Source: Alphaproteobacteria bacterium
GTDB taxonomy: Bacteria; Pseudomonadota; Alphaproteobacteria; CACIAM-22H2
DNA: 64,000 nucleotides
Assembly: GCA_016793165.1 (NCBI GenBank)
Contig: JAEULA010000073.1
Location: 1-64,000, forward strand
Reading direction: 5' to 3'
The translations under genes were made by a program, and so were the position numbers. The notes beneath the pieces were generated by a model. It did no database searches. It worked only from the letters and a program-made list of their open reading frames with translations, and was not told the origin of the DNA. Position 1 is the first letter of the stretch; each line of letters opens with the position of its first letter. This document shows positions 16,318 through 23,783 of the stretch, in pieces.

Positions 16318-17850
16318 TCATCCCATCACCTTCGCGACCACCGCGCCGAGCGCGGCCATGGCGACGAGTGCGCCCCAGCCGAAGCCGCCGCGCCGCGTCA
16401 GCGCGTTGAGGGTTTCGCGGTCGAGCTTCACGCCGCCGCTCGCGATCACGCCGGAGGCGCGCTCGAGATTGGTGATCAGCGTCGGCAGCGTGTCGAGGCG
16501 GCCCAGCGCGCCGCGGGCGAACTCCATCGCGCGCGCCGCCGGCCCGCGGTTGTCGCGCATCCAGTCCTCGATCAGCGGCCGCGCGAGCGCCCACATGTTG
16601 ACCTCCGGATTGAGCGTGCGGCCCACGCCCTCGCAGACCAGCATCGACTTCTGCAGCAGCAGCAGCTGCGGCTGCGTCTCCATGCGGAACTCCTCGGTCA
16701 CCTCGAACAGCTGCGCGAGCAGCCGCGCGAGCGAGATGTCGGCGAGCTTCTTGCCGAAGATCGGCTCGGCGATCGCGCGCGCCGCCTGCATGAAGGCGCC
16801 GATGTCCTGGTCGGCCGGCACGTAGCCGGCGCGGAAATGCACCTCGGCGACCGTGCGGTAGTCGCCGGTGAGGAAGCCGAGCAGCATGTCGGCGAGGAAG
16901 GCGCGCGTCGGCGCGTCGATGCGGCCGGTGATGCCGAAGTCGACGGCGACCAGGGCCCCGTCGGGCGCGACGAACACGTTGCCGGGATGCATGTCCGCGT
17001 GGAAGAAGCCGTCGCGGAAGACCATCTTGAAGAACACGCGCGCCGCCGCGGCGACGATGGCGTCGGTATCGAAGCCCGCCGCGATCAGGCGCTCGCGCTC
17101 GTCGATCGGGATGCCCTCGATACGCTCGGTCGTGAGCACGCGCCGGCCGGTGAGCCCCCACTCGATCGCGGGGACGCGGAACTCCGGGTCGTCGCGGAAA
17201 TTCCCCGCAGTCTCAGATGCCGCCGCGGCCTCGAGGCGCAGATCCATCTCGCGCGCCACCGAGGCGGCGAGCGTCTTCACGACCTCGATCGGCTTGAGCC
17301 GCCGCGAGCGCGGCACGACGCGTTCGGCCAGCCGGGCGAGCCATTCGAACAGCGCGATGTCCTCGGCGAAGGCGCGCTCGACGCCGGGCCGCAGCACCTT
17401 CACCGCGACCCGCCGCCCCTCCTTCGTCTCGGCGAAGTGCACCTGCGCGATCGAAGCGGCGGCGACCGGCGTGTCGTCGAAGGCCGCGAAGAGCTCGGAG
17501 ATCGGCTGGCCGAGCTCGCCCTCGATCGTGGCGCGCGCGGCGGCCGCGGGAAACGGCTCGAGCTTGTCCTGCAGCCCCGAGAGGTCGGCCGCCACGGCCT
17601 CGCCGACGAGGTCGGCGCGCGTCGACAGCGCCTGGCCCAGCTTGATGAAGCCCGGGCCGAGCGCGGTCAGGGCGGCGGCCAGCTTCTCGCCGGGTCGGCC
17701 GGGCATGGCGTCGCGCGGCTGCAGGCGACGCAGCGCGACCGACACCAGGGGTGGCGGGCTCAGCTCGTCGATCCAGCTCAACGCGTCGTGACGCGCGAGC
17801 GTGCGCGCGATCTGCCAGAGCCGGCGAAGGTTGCGGACGGTCCGGATCAA
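16318..17850 (-). CDS. ubiB: UbiB-type atypical protein kinase for ubiquinone synthesis
   Basis: 510-residue member of the ABC1/ADCK/UbiB family, needed for ubiquinone biosynthesis, with ATPase rather than ordinary kinase activity. Visible are the KxGQ motif in FIKLGQALSTRADL (about residues 92-105), an Ala-rich nucleotide loop (AAASIAQVH), the VAVKVLRPGV Lys segment, the catalytic HADMHPGN and the metal-binding VAVDFGITGR. A C-terminal hydrophobic segment (GALVAMAALGAVVAKV) probably anchors it in the membrane. It lies 3 bases after ubiE. Confidence 0.95.
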   Translation of the reverse strand: MIRTVRNLRRLWQIARTLARHDALSWIDELSPPPLVSVALRRLQPRDAMPGRPGEKLAAALTALGPGFIKLGQALSTRADLVGEAVAADLSGLQDKLEPFPAAAARATIEGELGQPISELFAAFDDTPVAAASIAQVHFAETKEGRRVAVKVLRPGVERAFAEDIALFEWLARLAERVVPRSRRLKPIEVVKTLAASVAREMDLRLEAAAASETAGNFRDDPEFRVPAIEWGLTGRRVLTTERIEGIPIDERERLIAAGFDTDAIVAAAARVFFKMVFRDGFFHADMHPGNVFVAPDGALVAVDFGITGRIDAPTRAFLADMLLGFLTGDYRTVAEVHFRAGYVPADQDIGAFMQAARAIAEPIFGKKLADISLARLLAQLFEVTEEFRMETQPQLLLLQKSMLVCEGVGRTLNPEVNMWALARPLIEDWMRDNRGPAARAMEFARGALGRLDTLPTLITNLERASGVIASGGVKLDRETLNALTRRGGFGWGALVAMAALGAVVAKVMG

Positions 17851-17853
17851 GGC

Positions 17854-18609
17854 TCAGAGACGCCAGGCCGAGTGTATCGCGGCGATCCCGCCGGAGAGGT
17901 TGCGCCAGCGCGGCCGGTCGAGCCCGGCGGCGGCCATGCGCTGCGCGAGGTCCGGCTGCGCCGGGAAGCGCCGGATCGATTCGACGAGATAGGCATAGGC
18001 GTCGCGATCGCCGGTGACGGCCCCACCCAGGGCCGGCAGCAGATTGAAGGAGTAGATGTCGTAGAGCCGGTCGAGACCGGGCAGCACGACGTGACTGAAC
18101 TCGAGGCAGAAGAACCGGCCGCCGGGCTTCAGCACGCGGCGCGCCTCGGCGAGGGCCGCGTCGATCCGCGTCACGTTCCGCAGGCCGAAGGCGATCGTGT
18201 AGATGTCGACGCTGCGATCCGGCAGCGGCAGCGCCTCGGCGTCACCGACCACCAGCGCGATGCCGCCGCTCCCGAGACCCGGCAGGATGCCGTCGTCGAG
18301 CAGCCGGTCGCGGCCGCGAGCGACCATCGCGGCGTTGATGTCGCAGATGATTGCCTGCATCCCCGGCGCCGCCGCCACCAGGCCCATGGCGATGTCGCCG
18401 GTGCCGCCGGCGACGTCGAGGGCGAGCTCGCCGGCGCGCGGCGCCACGGTGGCGATCAGGTCCGCCTTCCACAGCCGATGCACGCCCATCGACATCAGGT
18501 CGTTCATCACGTCGTAGCGGTCGGCGACCGAGTCGAAGACCCGCCGCACCAGCGAGGCCTTCTCGGCGGCCGGCACTTCCTGGAACCCGAACGACGCGGT
18601 GTCTGACAT
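17854..18609 (-). CDS. ubiE: demethylmenaquinone/2-polyprenyl-1,4-benzoquinol methyltransferase
   Basis: 251-residue SAM-dependent C-methyltransferase of ubiquinone synthesis. It shows the N-terminal VRRVFDSVADRYDVMNDLMSMG segment of UbiE (FDSVA-x-RYD-x-MND), the SAM motif ALDVAGGTGDIA at about residues 65-76, DINAAM, FGLRNVT and the signature FFCLEFSHV with the post-motif Pro. Length is normal. The ATG at 18609 is used here; a TTG three codons upstream is possible. GGAGG lies rather far, 13-17 bases, upstream. It is first in the series ubiE-ubiB-coaBC-dut-moeB. Confidence 0.95.
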   Translation of the reverse strand: MSDTASFGFQEVPAAEKASLVRRVFDSVADRYDVMNDLMSMGVHRLWKADLIATVAPRAGELALDVAGGTGDIAMGLVAAAPGMQAIICDINAAMVARGRDRLLDDGILPGLGSGGIALVVGDAEALPLPDRSVDIYTIAFGLRNVTRIDAALAEARRVLKPGGRFFCLEFSHVVLPGLDRLYDIYSFNLLPALGGAVTGDRDAYAYLVESIRRFPAQPDLAQRMAAAGLDRPRWRNLSGGIAAIHSAWRL

Positions 18610-18746
18610 GACGGGCAAAATAGCCTCCCATGGTGCCGCGGGCCAGGACGCCCGCGTCGCGGCCGCAACCCGCCGTGGCCCGACCGGACGGGCGCGCGCG
18701 AGCGCGGGCTGGCGTCGGTCCCGGCGGCGCGTTAAGTCAGGCCGCC

Positions 18747-19280
18747 ATGGCCGACAGCACCCCCGAACCCAAGATTCTCATCGATGCGGCGACGATCGCG
18801 CGACGCATCGACGCCCTCGCCGCCGAAGTCCAGGCCGCCCTGCCTGCCGATTTCGTGATGGTCGTGATCCTCAACGGCGCCTTCATGTTCGCTGCCGACC
18901 TGGCGCGCGCGCTCGCGCGCCGCGGCAGCCATCCGACGATGGAGTTCGTGAACCTCAAGAGCTACGGCGACGCGACCGAGAGCTCCGGACAGGTCCGCGT
19001 GCTCGGCACCCTGCCCGAGCGCCTCGACGGCCGCGCGGTGCTGATCGTGGACGACATCCTCGACACCGGCCGCACGCTGCATTTCGCGCGCGCCCTCCTG
19101 GCCGGACTGGGGGCGAACCCCGTCCGGATCTGCGTCTTCCTGGACAAGCCCGCTCGGCGCGCGGCGCCGATGTCGGCCGATCACGTCGGCTTCACGATCG
19201 AGGACCGCTTCGTCGTCGGCTACGGTCTCGACCACGCGAAGCGCTGGCGCGGCCTGCCCGACCTCAGCGCCGTCGACTGA
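18747..19280 (+). CDS. hpt: hypoxanthine phosphoribosyltransferase
   Basis: 177-residue type I phosphoribosyltransferase that salvages hypoxanthine (and perhaps guanine) with PRPP. The PRPP-binding loop VLIVDDILDTGRTL is at about residues 98-111. The flexible-loop segment is FVNLKSYGDATESSG, and the base-binding C-terminus contains FVVGYGLDHAKRWRGLPDL, typical of HPRT. The ATG at 18747 gives the usual length; the frame is open upstream, but that part lacks similarity. It is divergent from ubiE and followed after 9 bases by mutM. Confidence 0.93.
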   Translation: MADSTPEPKILIDAATIARRIDALAAEVQAALPADFVMVVILNGAFMFAADLARALARRGSHPTMEFVNLKSYGDATESSGQVRVLGTLPERLDGRAVLIVDDILDTGRTLHFARALLAGLGANPVRICVFLDKPARRAAPMSADHVGFTIEDRFVVGYGLDHAKRWRGLPDLSAVD

Positions 19281-19289
19281 AGGCCGCCG

Positions 19290-20153
19290 ATGCCCGAGCT
19301 CCCCGAGGTCGAGACGGTCCGGCGCGGCATCGCGCCCCATCTCGAGGGCGCACGGATCATCCGCTTCGAGGCACGCCGTGCCGATCTGCGCACCCCGCTG
19401 CCACGGCACCTTGCCGCCCGCGTCACCGGCCGGCGCGTCCTCGCCGTGCGGCGGCGCGCCAAGTATCTGCTGATCGACCTCGAGGCCCCGAGAACGGGGA
19501 AGGGCGCGCCGACGGGCGCGCCCGAGGTGATGATCATCCATCTCGGCATGAGCGGCCGGCTGCTGGTCGGCCCGGACAACGGCGCACCGCCCGGGCCGCA
19601 CGAGCACATCGCCTTCGCGACCGACCGCGGCACCGAGATCCGCTTCTCCGATCCCCGGCGCTTCGGCGTTCTCGATTTGTTGCCGTCGGACGCGTTCTCC
19701 GCCGACAAGCGCTTCGCCCCGCTCGGGCCCGAGCCGCTCGCCCCGGAGTTCGACGCCGCCTATCTCGAGCAGGCGCTCGCCGGCAGCCGCACGACGATCA
19801 AGGCCGCCCTGCTCGACCAGCACCGCCTTGCCGGTGTCGGCAACATCTACGCGTGCGAGGCGCTGTTCCAGGCGGGGATCTCGCCGCGACGCCAGGCCGG
19901 GACGGTGCGCGGAGAACGTGCGGCCAGACTGGTGGCCGCAATCAAGGATGTGCTCGCCCGCGCGATCGCCGCCGGCGGCTCGTCGGCGCGCGACTACGTC
20001 CAGGCCTCCGGCGAGGCCGGCTGGTTCCAGCATGCCTGGGCCGTCTACGACCGGGAGGGCACGCCTTGCCCGGGCTGCGACTGCGGCCGCGGGGTAAGGC
20101 GCATCGTCCAGGGCGGCCGGTCCACCTTCTATTGCGCCAGCCGTCAGCGCTGA
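19290..20153 (+). CDS. mutM: formamidopyrimidine-DNA glycosylase
   Basis: 287-residue base-excision enzyme removing 8-oxoguanine and formamidopyrimidines. The N-terminal MPELPEVETVRRG holds the catalytic Pro1 and Glu2 (after Met removal). Also visible are HLGMSGRLL with the catalytic Lys region, SDPRRFG with the intercalating Arg, and DQHRLAGVGNIYACEALF, the helix-two-turn-helix. The C-terminal zinc finger reads CPGCDC and later STFYCASRQR. The usual last CxxC is CASR here, so the fourth zinc ligand is missing unless the extra Cys in CPGCDC substitutes. Otherwise the enzyme looks intact. Confidence 0.95.
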   Translation: MPELPEVETVRRGIAPHLEGARIIRFEARRADLRTPLPRHLAARVTGRRVLAVRRRAKYLLIDLEAPRTGKGAPTGAPEVMIIHLGMSGRLLVGPDNGAPPGPHEHIAFATDRGTEIRFSDPRRFGVLDLLPSDAFSADKRFAPLGPEPLAPEFDAAYLEQALAGSRTTIKAALLDQHRLAGVGNIYACEALFQAGISPRRQAGTVRGERAARLVAAIKDVLARAIAAGGSSARDYVQASGEAGWFQHAWAVYDREGTPCPGCDCGRGVRRIVQGGRSTFYCASRQR

Positions 20154-20171
20154 GGTAGAGCCCGGCCCGCC

Positions 20172-20540
20172 ATGAGGCGCCCGACAGCCCCCTTCCCCCT
20201 CGCTCCGTTGCTCGCGCTGCTCGTGCTCGGGTGCGCGGCGGGCGAGGCGCAAGGCGACTTCCTCGCCGGCCTCGAGGACCTGCCGCTGATGCCGGGGTTG
20301 AGCGAGGCGCCGAGCGGGCGCACGACCTTCGAGACGCCCGACGGCCGCATCGTCGAGCGCAATGCCGCCGGCAGCGTGACGCGCGCGGCGGTGCTGCGCT
20401 TCTATGCCGAGACCCTGCCGCAGCTGGGCTGGCAGCCCGCCGGCGAAGGCCAATTCACGCGCGGCAGCGAGCGCCTGCGCCTCGACTTCGCCGGCGGCGC
20501 CGAGCCGCTCGTCGTCCGCTTCCTGATCACGCCCGGCTGA
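20172..20540 (+). CDS. small exported lipoprotein-like protein
   Basis: 122-residue protein with a signal sequence and a lipobox-like LVLGCAAG at about residues 17-24, so lipidation at Cys 21 is plausible. The mature part has a short domain with GRIVERNAAG, RFYAETLPQLGW and LRLDFAG. I recall this small domain from proteins next to mutM in Rhodospirillales-type genomes, but no function is known. It starts 18 bases after mutM and is followed by enoyl-CoA hydratase. Co-transcription with mutM is likely. Confidence 0.68.
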   Translation: MRRPTAPFPLAPLLALLVLGCAAGEAQGDFLAGLEDLPLMPGLSEAPSGRTTFETPDGRIVERNAAGSVTRAAVLRFYAETLPQLGWQPAGEGQFTRGSERLRLDFAGGAEPLVVRFLITPG

Positions 20541-20601
20541 GCACCGGCGACCGCCCCGACATCGTCTTCGTCCCGCATTCCCACGTCGCAACGAGGTTCA
20601 C

Positions 20602-21378
20602 ATGGCCTACGACAACATCCTGGTCGAAACGCGCGGTCGCGTCGGCGTGATCACGCTCAACCGCCCGAAGGCGCTCAACGCGCTCAACGCGGCGCTGGTC
20701 GCCGATGTCGGCCACGCGCTCGACGCCTTCGAGGCGAACGACGACATCGGCGCGATCGTCGTCACCGGCTCCGAGAAGGCCTTCGCGGCCGGCGCCGACA
20801 TCAAGGAGATGGCGTCCAAGTCCCACATGGACGTCTATCTCGAGGACTTCATCACGCGCGGCTGGGAACGGATCACGGTCTGCCGCAAGCCGATCATCGC
20901 CGCGGTCGCCGGCTTCGCGCTGGGCGGCGGCTGCGAGGTCGCGATGATGTGCGACTTCATCGTGTGCGCGGAGAACGCGAAGTTCGGGCAGCCCGAGATC
21001 AACCTCGGCACGATCCCGGGCGCCGGCGGCACCCAGCGCCTGCCGCGCTTCGTCGGCAAGTCGAAGGCGATGGACATGTGCCTGACCGGCCGTCAGATGG
21101 ACGCCCAGGAGGCCTTCCAGTGCGGCATGGTCAGCCGCGTCTTCCCGACCGACAAGCTGATGGAGGAGACGCTGAAGATCGCCGATCAGATCGCCGCGAA
21201 GTCGCGGCCGATCGCCATGATGGCGAAGGAGGCGGTGAACCGCGCATTCGAGACGACGCTCGCCGAGGGCGTGCGCTTCGAGCGCCGCGTGTTCCATTCG
21301 ACCTTCGGCACGCAGGACCAGAAGGAAGGCATGGCCGCCTTCATCGAAAAGCGCCAGCCGCAGTTCAAGCACCGCTGA
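20602..21378 (+). CDS. enoyl-CoA hydratase
   Basis: 258-residue crotonase-fold enzyme that hydrates 2-trans-enoyl-CoA in beta-oxidation. Motifs are GVITLNRPKALNAL, the oxyanion-hole segments AFAAGADIKEM (about 61-71) and GFALGGGCEVAMMCD, and the catalytic Glu pair, one in GCE and one in QPEINLGTIPGAGGTQRLPR. Both catalytic glutamates of true hydratases are present. The length is typical of short-chain hydratase EchA/FadB1. It stands alone between the lipoprotein gene and rpsT. GAGG lies 8-11 bases before the ATG. Confidence 0.93.
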   Translation: MAYDNILVETRGRVGVITLNRPKALNALNAALVADVGHALDAFEANDDIGAIVVTGSEKAFAAGADIKEMASKSHMDVYLEDFITRGWERITVCRKPIIAAVAGFALGGGCEVAMMCDFIVCAENAKFGQPEINLGTIPGAGGTQRLPRFVGKSKAMDMCLTGRQMDAQEAFQCGMVSRVFPTDKLMEETLKIADQIAAKSRPIAMMAKEAVNRAFETTLAEGVRFERRVFHSTFGTQDQKEGMAAFIEKRQPQFKHR

Positions 21379-21395
21379 CGGACATTCCGTGCCCG

Positions 21396-21421
21396 GCCCG
21401 TCGGTTGACGCTCCGACGGGC
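21396..21421 (+). terminator. hairpin after enoyl-CoA hydratase
   Basis: Arms GCCCGTCGG (21396-21404) and CCGACGGGC (21413-21421) pair perfectly around an 8-base loop, 18 bases after the hydratase stop. The -35 box of the rpsT promoter lies in the loop. A second short stem (GGGG/CCCC) followed by six Ts at 21443-21448 lies just downstream, so termination could extend there. Confidence 0.5.
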
Positions 21422-21434
21422 AGGGGGCTATAAC
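21405..21434 (+). promoter_or_regulatory. probable rpsT promoter
   Basis: TTGACG (21405-21410) and TATAAC (21429-21434) are separated by 18 bases, close to the housekeeping sigma-factor consensus. The start of transcription would lie about 38 bases before the rpsT ATG. Confidence 0.68.
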
Positions 21435-21478
21435 CCCGCGCCTTTTTTCAGGCCCAACCCTCTCCCCGGAAGATCGAC

Positions 21479-21745
21479 ATGGCGAACACGAAATCCGCTG
21501 CCAAGGCTGCGCGTCAGGCGCTCAAGCGCAAGGCGATCAACACGGCGCGCTCGTCGCGCATCAAGTCGAGCGTGAAGGCCGCCGAAGCGGCGGTCGACGG
21601 GAGCGACAAGGCGGCAGCCGCTGCGGCGCTCAAGGCGATGCAGACGGAACTGTCGCGCGGCGTGAAGCACGGCCTCCTTCATCGCAATGCCGCGGCGCGA
21701 AAGATGTCGCGCCTGTCAAAGCGCGCGAAGGCGATCAAGTCTTGA
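21479..21745 (+). CDS. rpsT: 30S ribosomal protein S20
   Basis: 88-residue S20 protein that binds 16S rRNA in the small subunit body. It begins MANTKSAAKAARQALKRKAI (the family begins MANIKSAKKR), is Lys/Arg/Ala-rich throughout, and contains the characteristic GLLHRNAAARKMSRLSKRAKAI C-terminus (HRN-x-AARK-x-SRL). Length is normal. It has its own promoter and is followed by a strong hairpin 7 bases after the stop. rpsT upstream of dnaA is a common alphaproteobacterial order. Confidence 0.97.
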   Translation: MANTKSAAKAARQALKRKAINTARSSRIKSSVKAAEAAVDGSDKAAAAAALKAMQTELSRGVKHGLLHRNAAARKMSRLSKRAKAIKS

Positions 21746-21751
21746 CTCGCG

Positions 21752-21778
21752 TCGCATCGCGCGTCAGGCGCGATGCGA
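21752..21778 (+). terminator. rpsT terminator hairpin
   Basis: Arms TCGCATCGCGC (21752-21762) and GCGCGATGCGA (21768-21778) are perfectly complementary over 11 bases with a 5-base loop GTCAG. No T-run follows; very GC-rich alphaproteobacteria often use such stems. It lies 7 bases after the rpsT stop. Confidence 0.7.
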
Positions 21779-23308
21779 TGATCTGAGTGCAACGGCGCGC
21801 GATGCGAGAACACGACTCGAAGAAGAGTCGAGCGAAAAATTTTCCGCGCTCATCGCGTCGCTTGTTGCGGCATCGTTACGACGGTGCTTAGAGTCAAAAC
21901 GTCGATCGCGTGTTCACACACGATCGGCATCAGCGCAGACGAAACTCGAAACGACTGAGTAGCTCGAGAGGGGGCTCAGACACAGCGGAACGGAACCGAT
22001 CACGGCCGATCGAATCTCCGTCTCGGAATCCAGTCGCGCGCGCAAGCGATCACTTCGCGAGCCGGCGACGACGAGAGACGAAGCAGACGAGCGGCAGTGA
22101 AACGGGTCACGAAAAGACCGGCGCTCGGCACAGTCCGAACGATCGAGTGGCGACTTGAGATCCGACGAGCCGAAGCGGCGCTGCGCCGAAGAGGCAAGCG
22201 GGTCTCTCTGAAACACCCCGATCGACGAGGAAGTACCGGAACCGGCATCGCGACAAGCCGCCGCTCCCGTCTTTGCCTGGGATGTGAAAGTCCCTGGGAT
22301 ACCGCGGTCGACGTGTTGCGTTCGTGTTGATGAGTGCCCGAGTGTCGGAAGCACGAGAGCTCCGGCGCGGCAAGGCTGATGTCAGTTGGTGGGGGTATCG
22401 GACGGCGAACGGAACCATCGGGCGAACGACGAGCGCGACGGACCGTAAGCCGACGACTTCCATTTCCTGACGATGCCGAGCAGGCGACGCCCGCAAGGGC
22501 GAATCCTTCTCGGCAAGGCCCGGCCCGTCCGGTGCGTGTCGGTGACGCCGCCGCATCCCTTGTCGAGGGGCGCGCGACGACGCCGGCCGCGACTTTCGTG
22601 TCGAAGCCCTCGGAGCGGAGCGTGGCAGCCGCAGGCGATCTTCGATGGCCTGGAGCGACCGGGTTCCGCAATCGGGTTTCGTCGGCCGACGGAGCAGTCG
22701 GCCTGCGGAGCGGGACGTGCAAGAGGTTGGGACGCGATCAAGTGGTGAGCATGGGCGAGGTTCGTCGCGACTGGACGGCCGAGCCATCTTCGAAGGACTT
22801 GAGCACGAACGACAGCTGAGCACGACGCAGGACAGGGAAGAGAACTGACAGCCAACGCCACAACCGGCCGGCAGCAAGACCGGCGAGGCAACGAGTTCCG
22901 GGCTTCAACGATCGAGGGAGTGTTCGCAGGACTATTCTCAGGGCAGTGAGCATCGGCGCCGAACGGCGAGCGGGACCGGGTCTGATGGAACGGTATCGCG
23001 GGACGCGGACGGCGGAGGTGATCGAAGCCCGTGCTCGAGTGGGACGCCAGGCAGGTCAGCCTGGTCCGCGAGAGGGGTCGGCAGATTGGGGGCGGCAACG
23101 CCCCCGGCTCTGACGATAGGCATTCGTTTTCGAGCTGACATGTTCGCTTCGCAGATGAAGCGGCGTGTCCCGGCTTCGAGCGAGGCCGACGGATCGCGTC
23201 CGACACGACGGCATGGGCGAGCACGGGGGATCGAGCGAATGTCTTCGATCAGGACGTGGGGCGGACGACCGTGACTTGGTCGTCTCAACGAGGAGCGGCG
23301 TGGAGTCG
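21779..23308. other. 1.5-kb stretch without a convincing gene upstream of rhodanese-dnaA
   Basis: Open frames here on both strands are Arg/Ser/Pro-rich, show no known motif and overlap one another, so none is called. The plus strand looks purine-rich (many GACGA and GAGCG runs), and GC is a little lower than in neighbouring genes. Seen in it: an AT-rich core GAAAAATTTTCC near 21833-21844; six GANTC sites between 21744 and 22030; an inverted repeat at 21903-21926; and an 8-base direct repeat CCTGGGAT near 22277 and 22293. Only one weak DnaA-box-like word (GTGTTCACA at about 21909) was found. It could be the dnaA control region, part of an origin, or a long non-coding RNA. None of these is shown. 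Confidence 0.55.
21903..21926. repeat. inverted repeat with DnaA-box-like centre
   Basis: CGATCG (21903-21908) and CGATCG (21921-21926) flank GTGT and ACAC, giving a 24-base palindrome with a single mismatched pair. The centre GTGTTCACA matches seven of nine positions of the DnaA box TTATCCACA. It may be a protein-binding site; the owner is unknown. Confidence 0.4.
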
Positions 23309-23767
23309 ATGGCTGAGAGGGTGGGTGACATGACGGGATACGCTGGCGATCTTTCGCCGCAGGATGCGTGGAAGCTCCTGCAGGCCGATCCGGCTGCGGT
23401 CCTCGTCGACGTTCGGTCGCGGCCGGAATGGAGTTTCGTCGGCGTTCCGGATCTTTCGTCGATCGGCAAGAAGCCGGTGCTGGTGTCTTGGCAACATTGG
23501 GGTGTCGGCCCGCAGGGCCCGGCGATGACGCCGAACGCGACGTTCGCGCAGGATCTCGCCGGCGCCGGCGTCGCGCCGGGCGCGCCCGTGATCTTCCTGT
23601 GTCGTTCGGGGGCGCGGTCACGTGCCGCAGCGATCGCCGTGACGCAGTTGGGCTATGCCCGTGCCTACAACCTCACCGGCGGGTTCGAGGGTTCACATGA
23701 TTCGAGTCGTCACCGCGGCCGCGTCGACGGATGGAAAGCCGCCGGCCTCCCCTGGGGCCAGGACTGA
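23309..23767 (+). CDS. single-domain rhodanese-like protein
   Basis: 152-residue protein with one rhodanese domain, which transfers sulfane sulfur. DAWKLLQADPAAVLVDVRSR and PEWSFVGVPDL form the first half; the active loop is FLCRSGARSRAAA with the catalytic Cys at about residue 106; the end is GWKAAGLPW. Such rhodaneses without a partner often act in thiol or tRNA-sulfur metabolism, but no specific role is evident. The ATG at 23309 has GGAG very close (23302-23305) and AGGAG further up. An internal ATG at 23330 is another candidate start. It ends 16 bases before dnaA, so dnaA is probably transcribed from a promoter upstream of this gene or inside it. Confidence 0.85.
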   Translation: MAERVGDMTGYAGDLSPQDAWKLLQADPAAVLVDVRSRPEWSFVGVPDLSSIGKKPVLVSWQHWGVGPQGPAMTPNATFAQDLAGAGVAPGAPVIFLCRSGARSRAAAIAVTQLGYARAYNLTGGFEGSHDSSRHRGRVDGWKAAGLPWGQD

Positions 23768-23783
23768 GGCCGCGGGGGAATCC

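Noticed and set aside
22382..23224. 280-residue frame on the minus strand in the gene-free stretch before dnaA, and its overlapping companions
   Set aside because: Ser/Pro/Arg-rich, no hydrophobic core or motif, no ribosome-binding site. Several frames overlap on both strands, so none is favoured.
21746..23308. Chromosomal origin with a DnaA-box cluster
   Set aside because: Only one weak DnaA-box-like word was found by eye on both strands, so oriC is not called, although the location is plausible.
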